This document shows positions 61,801 through 64,000 of a stretch of DNA of 64,000 nucleotides, piece by piece. Position 1 is the stretch's first letter, and the number at the start of each line of letters is the position of its first letter. The DNA is taken from positions 44,433,847-44,497,846 of the forward strand of contig CP154954.1 of NCBI GenBank assembly GCA_039621445.1, given 5' to 3'. Made by a program: the position numbers and the translations under genes. The stretch comes from Euglena gracilis. Lineage: Eukaryota; Euglenida; Euglenophyceae; Euglenales. The notes under the pieces are model-generated. The model was not told the DNA's origin, did no database searches, and saw only the letters and a list, made by a program, of their open reading frames with translations.

Positions 61801-64000
61801 ACCTGCCCCGCCTCCAGGCCCATCCGCCCGGAGAGGCGGGCGCATGGGGCTCTGCTGGGAATGAGGCGGTGCGGGCGGGGGAAGGAATGGATTGCAGAGG
61901 GAAGTTGACTTGGGGGAATGGTGTCGTGGCTGTGAGAAGGTATCCGCCCGGTGCATCTCGCACAAACGAGGCTTTGCTGGTTCCCCACTGGTGATGAAAA
62001 GGGAGGAGGGTTGCACGGGAAAAGCCACCCTCTCCTGCTCTTTCCTGAGGACGGTTCACCATCAGCGCGTCTTTTAACGACCCCCTCCCCCAGGTTGTCC
62101 AGTTCAGAGGCTGGAAAACTCGGGCTGCCGGATGAAGGCTGCTGGTTGACCTTGGGGTGCCAGGCTTGGGCTGGAACTGGGCCCAACCCAGGGTCGAACC
62201 GGGAACCCAAATTTCAACACTGCAAAACTCCAAAAAAAAATCTCCAATTGTGCAAAAAGACGATTTTTTTCACCCCAAATTCGTCCTGGCCAGCCCTTTC
62301 CGACCCATTTTTGCCCATTTTCGGCCCATTTTTTGAAGCACCTGAAAGCCAAAATTTCATCACCGTCCAGGGTGGCTTGGAACAAATGATAAAACCCGTT
62401 GATGGGGGGCGTCTAAGCTGGAAAAAGGCTGGCTGGCTCCTCCCTGGGGGTGGGATCGAATTTTCTTCAACTCACCAATCTTTCTGCATCCCTGGCTGCC
62501 GTTCTGTGCCCCCCCCCCCCAAGTGGAAATCACACAAGATGACCATATCCTATTGCCCAGATTGATTCCACTTCCCGCCTGGCCGGAGAACGTCCGTCCA
62601 AAATCAGTCATCACGGCCAGAAGGCAGGTCTTCAGCCCATCCCCCATCTCCGGGCCCCGCGATAAAAAAGCCACCCAGCCTGCGGGGCCGCAGGGCGCCA
62701 TGCCCGCAGGGAGCCGCCCTGCCGGTGGACCATCCAGTCCGCGCACTCCAGCGCCGCCCGGCACGCATGGTACTCGTGGTCCTTGACGGGGGACGGGGCG
62801 TTCCAGAAGGCCATGACGCAGTCACCGGCAGGCGATGGGCCGGGGCTTTGTTGTCCAGAAATGCGGGTCTTGAAAAGCAGGGGATGCCAGTGTTCACGGT
62901 TTTCAAAAACGACAGAGAAAAGGATGTGGTCGGGAAATAAAAAAAAGCACACAACCAACACCCTTCACAGCCCTCCACCCATTACCCCACAACGATGTCA
63001 TCTCGTTTCTGTGCATTACATCCTTTGATCCTGAATCTCTTTGGTAAAGGAAACGCTTGCTGAAATCAACGGCAAATAACTGCGGACAAAGATCAATCCC
63101 TCGTCCAGGAAACCACGAGTATCAAAGAGAAGCAGGGAGTGAGATGCTTCTCCAGCGGGTCTAACACAGCACTCCAAACTCATGCATATGGTCTGGGGCC
63201 AAGGCCCACCCTGGCCGCCAATGTACTTGTCGATCACCCCGCGGCGCCGCACGATGATGGAGGACAGCTCCTCGAAGAACGCGCCGATGCTCTCCACCAG
63301 CTGGGCCCAGGGATCGGCAACAAACAAAAGCCAGAAAAACAAACGCGAACCGCCACCGAACTACCCTGCATTCAGCCTCAGAACAAAGTGCTCTAATTGT
63401 GCCAAGGGCTGGAGCACTGGTGGGCGTGGATTTACCTCGCCAGGTCGGGAAAAACCGCTGCAGACCATTGTCCTTCAGCAATGCAAAGCCCCAGCAGGGG
63501 GGGGGGGAAGATATTTGCAAAAGGAGGGCATTGCAGGAAGTAATCCATCCGGAGACATTTTTGGTGCACAGGGCGAAGCGCCAAGCTGAAAAACCTGCCT
63601 CCCAAAATGCTTCCTGGAGTCAGTCCCTTCCTGGAGTCAGTCTGGCCCTCCTGGTAGGTGGAGGTTTGGTCCGGACCCCCCTCCAATCTAGGAGGGGGGG
63701 GGGGTGTCAACCCCCATCCTGGACACCCTCCATTGTCCCCAGGATTTGATCCACAAAGCTGTTGGGGGAGGTTGAAAACTCATTGCAAAGAACTGATATG
63801 CCCAATCCCACGGGTAATGGGGTTGGGGAACTCTTCTTCTATTGGTGAAAGTTCGTTCTGCCCTCAACGGCATGCGAAGACCTGACTGGGCCGCATCGGT
63901 GGACTCGGTTAGGTTGGTAAAGTTCTCAATGTCAAGGAAGAACACTGTGGCAGCCGTTGGGGCAGAGGGGGACCAGCAAAATATCTTCAGGAGAATCTCT
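49837..64000 (-). CDS. Class III adenylate cyclase, gene B, 5' part outside window
   Basis: Paralogue of gene A. Visible exons: 63957-63888 (ATVFFLDIENFTNLTESTDA), 63302-63217 (QLVESIGAFFEEL to KYIG), 62823-62725 (DCVMAFWNAPSPVKDHEYH to DWMVH), about 61838-61732 (GRMGLEAGQVHAGIFGSRHR to VVGDVVNVA), 54872-54786 (SRLEGLNKERKTRIL to RRVV), 52791-52756 (TRRLDGVYLKGK), 50017-49837 (AMGMSVYELLRLVDPDG, then an acidic tail and TGA). All metal, substrate and transition-state residues are present. Ectodomain and membrane exons would lie beyond 64000. Introns: 63887-63303, 63216-62824, 62724-about 61839, 61731-54873, 54785-52792, 52755-50018; all obey the CAG/CTG rule or close variants (the 54785 donor has GTCGAGG). 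The tail differs completely from that of gene A. Nothing shows a break in frame, so it may be functional. Confidence 0.78.
50330..50860 (-). pseudogene. Phospholipase D-like exons inside gene B intron
   Basis: Minus strand. Around 50690-50655 a frame reads DKMHNKYMVVDG, which fits the HxKxxxxD motif of the phospholipase D superfamily. A GTGAGA donor follows directly after GATG; the acceptor TTTTTCAG at about 50525 would continue in phase with QQKLQDLIRTGAFF and on to a stop near 50405. An upstream frame KSFANIFTELQPFRNK (about 50860) may belong too. Only one HKD motif is seen, no start, and no GS.N motif after it, so it is probably a fragment or a retro-/transposed relic. Function unproven. 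Confidence 0.35.
51319..52141. mobile_element. CAGG/CCTG element with decamer arrays
   Basis: 823 bp, ends CAGGCACCTATGG and CCGTAGGTGCCTG, identical 8-bp flanks CTTGGGAA at 51311-51318 and 52142-52149. Near the ends are tandem copies of the decamer GGCCCTGGTC (51351-51379, 51983-52130), interrupted by an inverted 'ccacctac'/'gtaggtg' hairpin. The middle carries repeated 'cccagcatcgcccagcatc' units. Non-coding; lies in a gene B intron. Confidence 0.88.
52203..52340. repeat. GTCGGGATTT decamer tandem arrays
   Basis: Six and then five tandem GTCGGGATTT units, separated by 'ggaatccccacctccagaaggcc'. The same decamer appears at 50087-50125. It has the same style as the GGCCCTGGTC arrays next door, and the centre 'ccccacct' word is shared, so this is probably an end of a related element. 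Confidence 0.8.
52792..54785 (-). other. Gene B specific intron at RVV|TRR
   Basis: 1994 bp. Minus strand: exon ...CGGGTGGT, intron GTCGAGG...CTGGATTT, exon TACCCGGAGG. The donor has GAGG in place of CAGG. Gene A is uninterrupted here (RRVVARRLEGV). The intron includes G/C-run elements at 53640-53825 and 54290-54440. Confidence 0.72.
55040..56520. other. 3' region of the element, no supported gene
   Basis: Frames of up to 118 codons occur (55472-55828 minus), but none with a motif. CGCAAATGCGCAC palindromes of the dispersed family lie at 55955-56000, with others near 56570. Confidence 0.35.
56526..59066 (-). CDS. Helitron-like Rep (HUH endonuclease) domain protein
   Basis: One open frame of about 840 codons bounded upstream by a TGA near 59066; no ATG until MTYQGIEKN, so the true N-terminus is unknown. 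Numbering from the GTG at 59021: FGMPSVFFTFAPND (about 145-158), TEAQSRGSLHGHGVFW with the His-x-His pair at 252 and 254, a Cys-rich patch (about 349-372), LANYVVGYCTKN with Tyr 464 and 468 spaced as the two catalytic tyrosines of Helitron Rep, then an acidic run (about 590-640) and QFVMTLIVPWS near the end. It should nick and join single DNA strands in rolling-circle transposition. The last 25 codons run into a TTTGCGCAAA dispersed repeat, so the natural C-terminus is lost. Frame is otherwise intact over 2.4 kb, which suggests recent activity. Confidence 0.85.
59094..59175 (+). other. OTU-like peptide motif on the opposite strand
   Basis: In the gap between the helicase and Rep frames, the plus strand encodes IWKAKGDGSCFFYCVLGSNE, close to the GDG.C.F active-site motif of OTU cysteine proteases, which some Helitrons carry. 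The frame (58988-59371) soon becomes antisense to the helicase C-terminus and lacks a recognisable His motif. A fragment at best; may be chance. Confidence 0.25.
59152..61643 (-). CDS. Pif1-like helicase of the Helitron-type element
   Basis: 802 codons from the TTG at 61560. The frame stays open upstream to the inverted end of the element (ISQWEQCAGEKDAPYVDRAR), with no ATG, so the N-terminus is cut by or lies across that end. Numbering from 61560: Walker A GPGTGKST (209-216), Walker B LIDEMSML (293-300), GDFVQIPPV (332-340), NTQHR (375-379), FHGVQCRTLDKIIL and YVGISRVRR (helicase motifs V/VI region), and a C-terminal Cys/His finger CRMGCGRTWTKDAHRKLHE. A 5'-3' DNA helicase that would unwind the donor strand during rolling-circle transposition. 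Intact frame. In known Helitrons this domain follows Rep in one protein; here it precedes Rep as a separate frame. Confidence 0.88.
62824..63216 (-). other. Nonconventional intron, gene B, at KYIG|DCVM
   Basis: 393 bp. Minus strand: exon ...TACATTGGC, intron GGCCAGGGTGGG...CTGCCGGT, exon GACTGCGTC. Shared in position with gene A 23048-23683, but the interior sequences are not alike apart from the ends. Confidence 0.85.
63303..63887 (-). other. Gene B specific intron at DAA|Q
   Basis: 585 bp. Minus strand: exon ...GCGGCCC, intron AGTCAGGTC...CCCTGGGCCC, exon AGCTGGTGG. The 8-mers around the CAGG and CCTG ends are GGCCCAGT and GGCCCAGC, 7 of 8 identical, a well-preserved target duplication. 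Gene A has continuous coding sequence here (STDAAQLVES). Confidence 0.85.

Overview
The window looks like nuclear DNA of a large-genome, intron-rich protist, most likely a euglenid (Euglena or a close relative). Three observations lead there. (1) Exons of two class III nucleotidyl cyclase genes join in frame only if most introns are cut three bases before a CAG and five bases after a CTG, not at GT/AG. That matches what I know of euglenid nonconventional introns. A few ordinary GT/AG introns are mixed in. (2) Interstitial telomere-like repeats are TTAGGG, as in Euglenozoa. (3) Receptor-type cyclases with an ectodomain, one membrane span and a cyclase domain are typical of that lineage. The species is inference. 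Nothing bacterial (operons, ribosome binding sites) is visible.

Layout. 1-10.4 kb: no convincing gene; short GC-rich inverted-repeat elements and families of dispersed repeats. 10.4-14.7 kb: a composite block with arrays of palindromes at both ends, CCCTAA tracts inside, and a central tandem array whose units carry or lack a 445-bp transposon. 14.7-19.4 kb: repeats and one coding-like ORF. 19.7-37.4 kb: cyclase gene A on the minus strand (signal peptide, ectodomain, membrane span, HAMP-like linker, cyclase domain), in many exons with transposons in its introns. 37.5-49.8 kb: microsatellites, repeats and unassigned sequence. 49.8-64.0 kb: the 3' part of a paralogue, cyclase gene B, also minus strand. 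One of its introns is 6.9 kb long and holds a helicase/Rep mobile element of the Helitron type.

Main point. Short non-autonomous elements that start CAGG, end CCTG and sit between 8-bp target duplications occur in intergenic DNA, inside introns, and in one case as an intron. The intron rule removes 3 bases of the left duplication and 5 of the right, 8 in all, so splicing restores the sequence that existed before insertion. Gene A holds such an intron where gene B has uninterrupted exon, and a 351-bp repeat unit shows the same transposon's empty and filled sites side by side. This suggests that a transposon family is a current source of nonconventional introns here.

Limits: all exon boundaries are deduced by eye from frame, family motifs and the CAG/CTG rule. 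The ectodomain exons of gene A and the segment between its second and third catalytic exons are not fully resolved.
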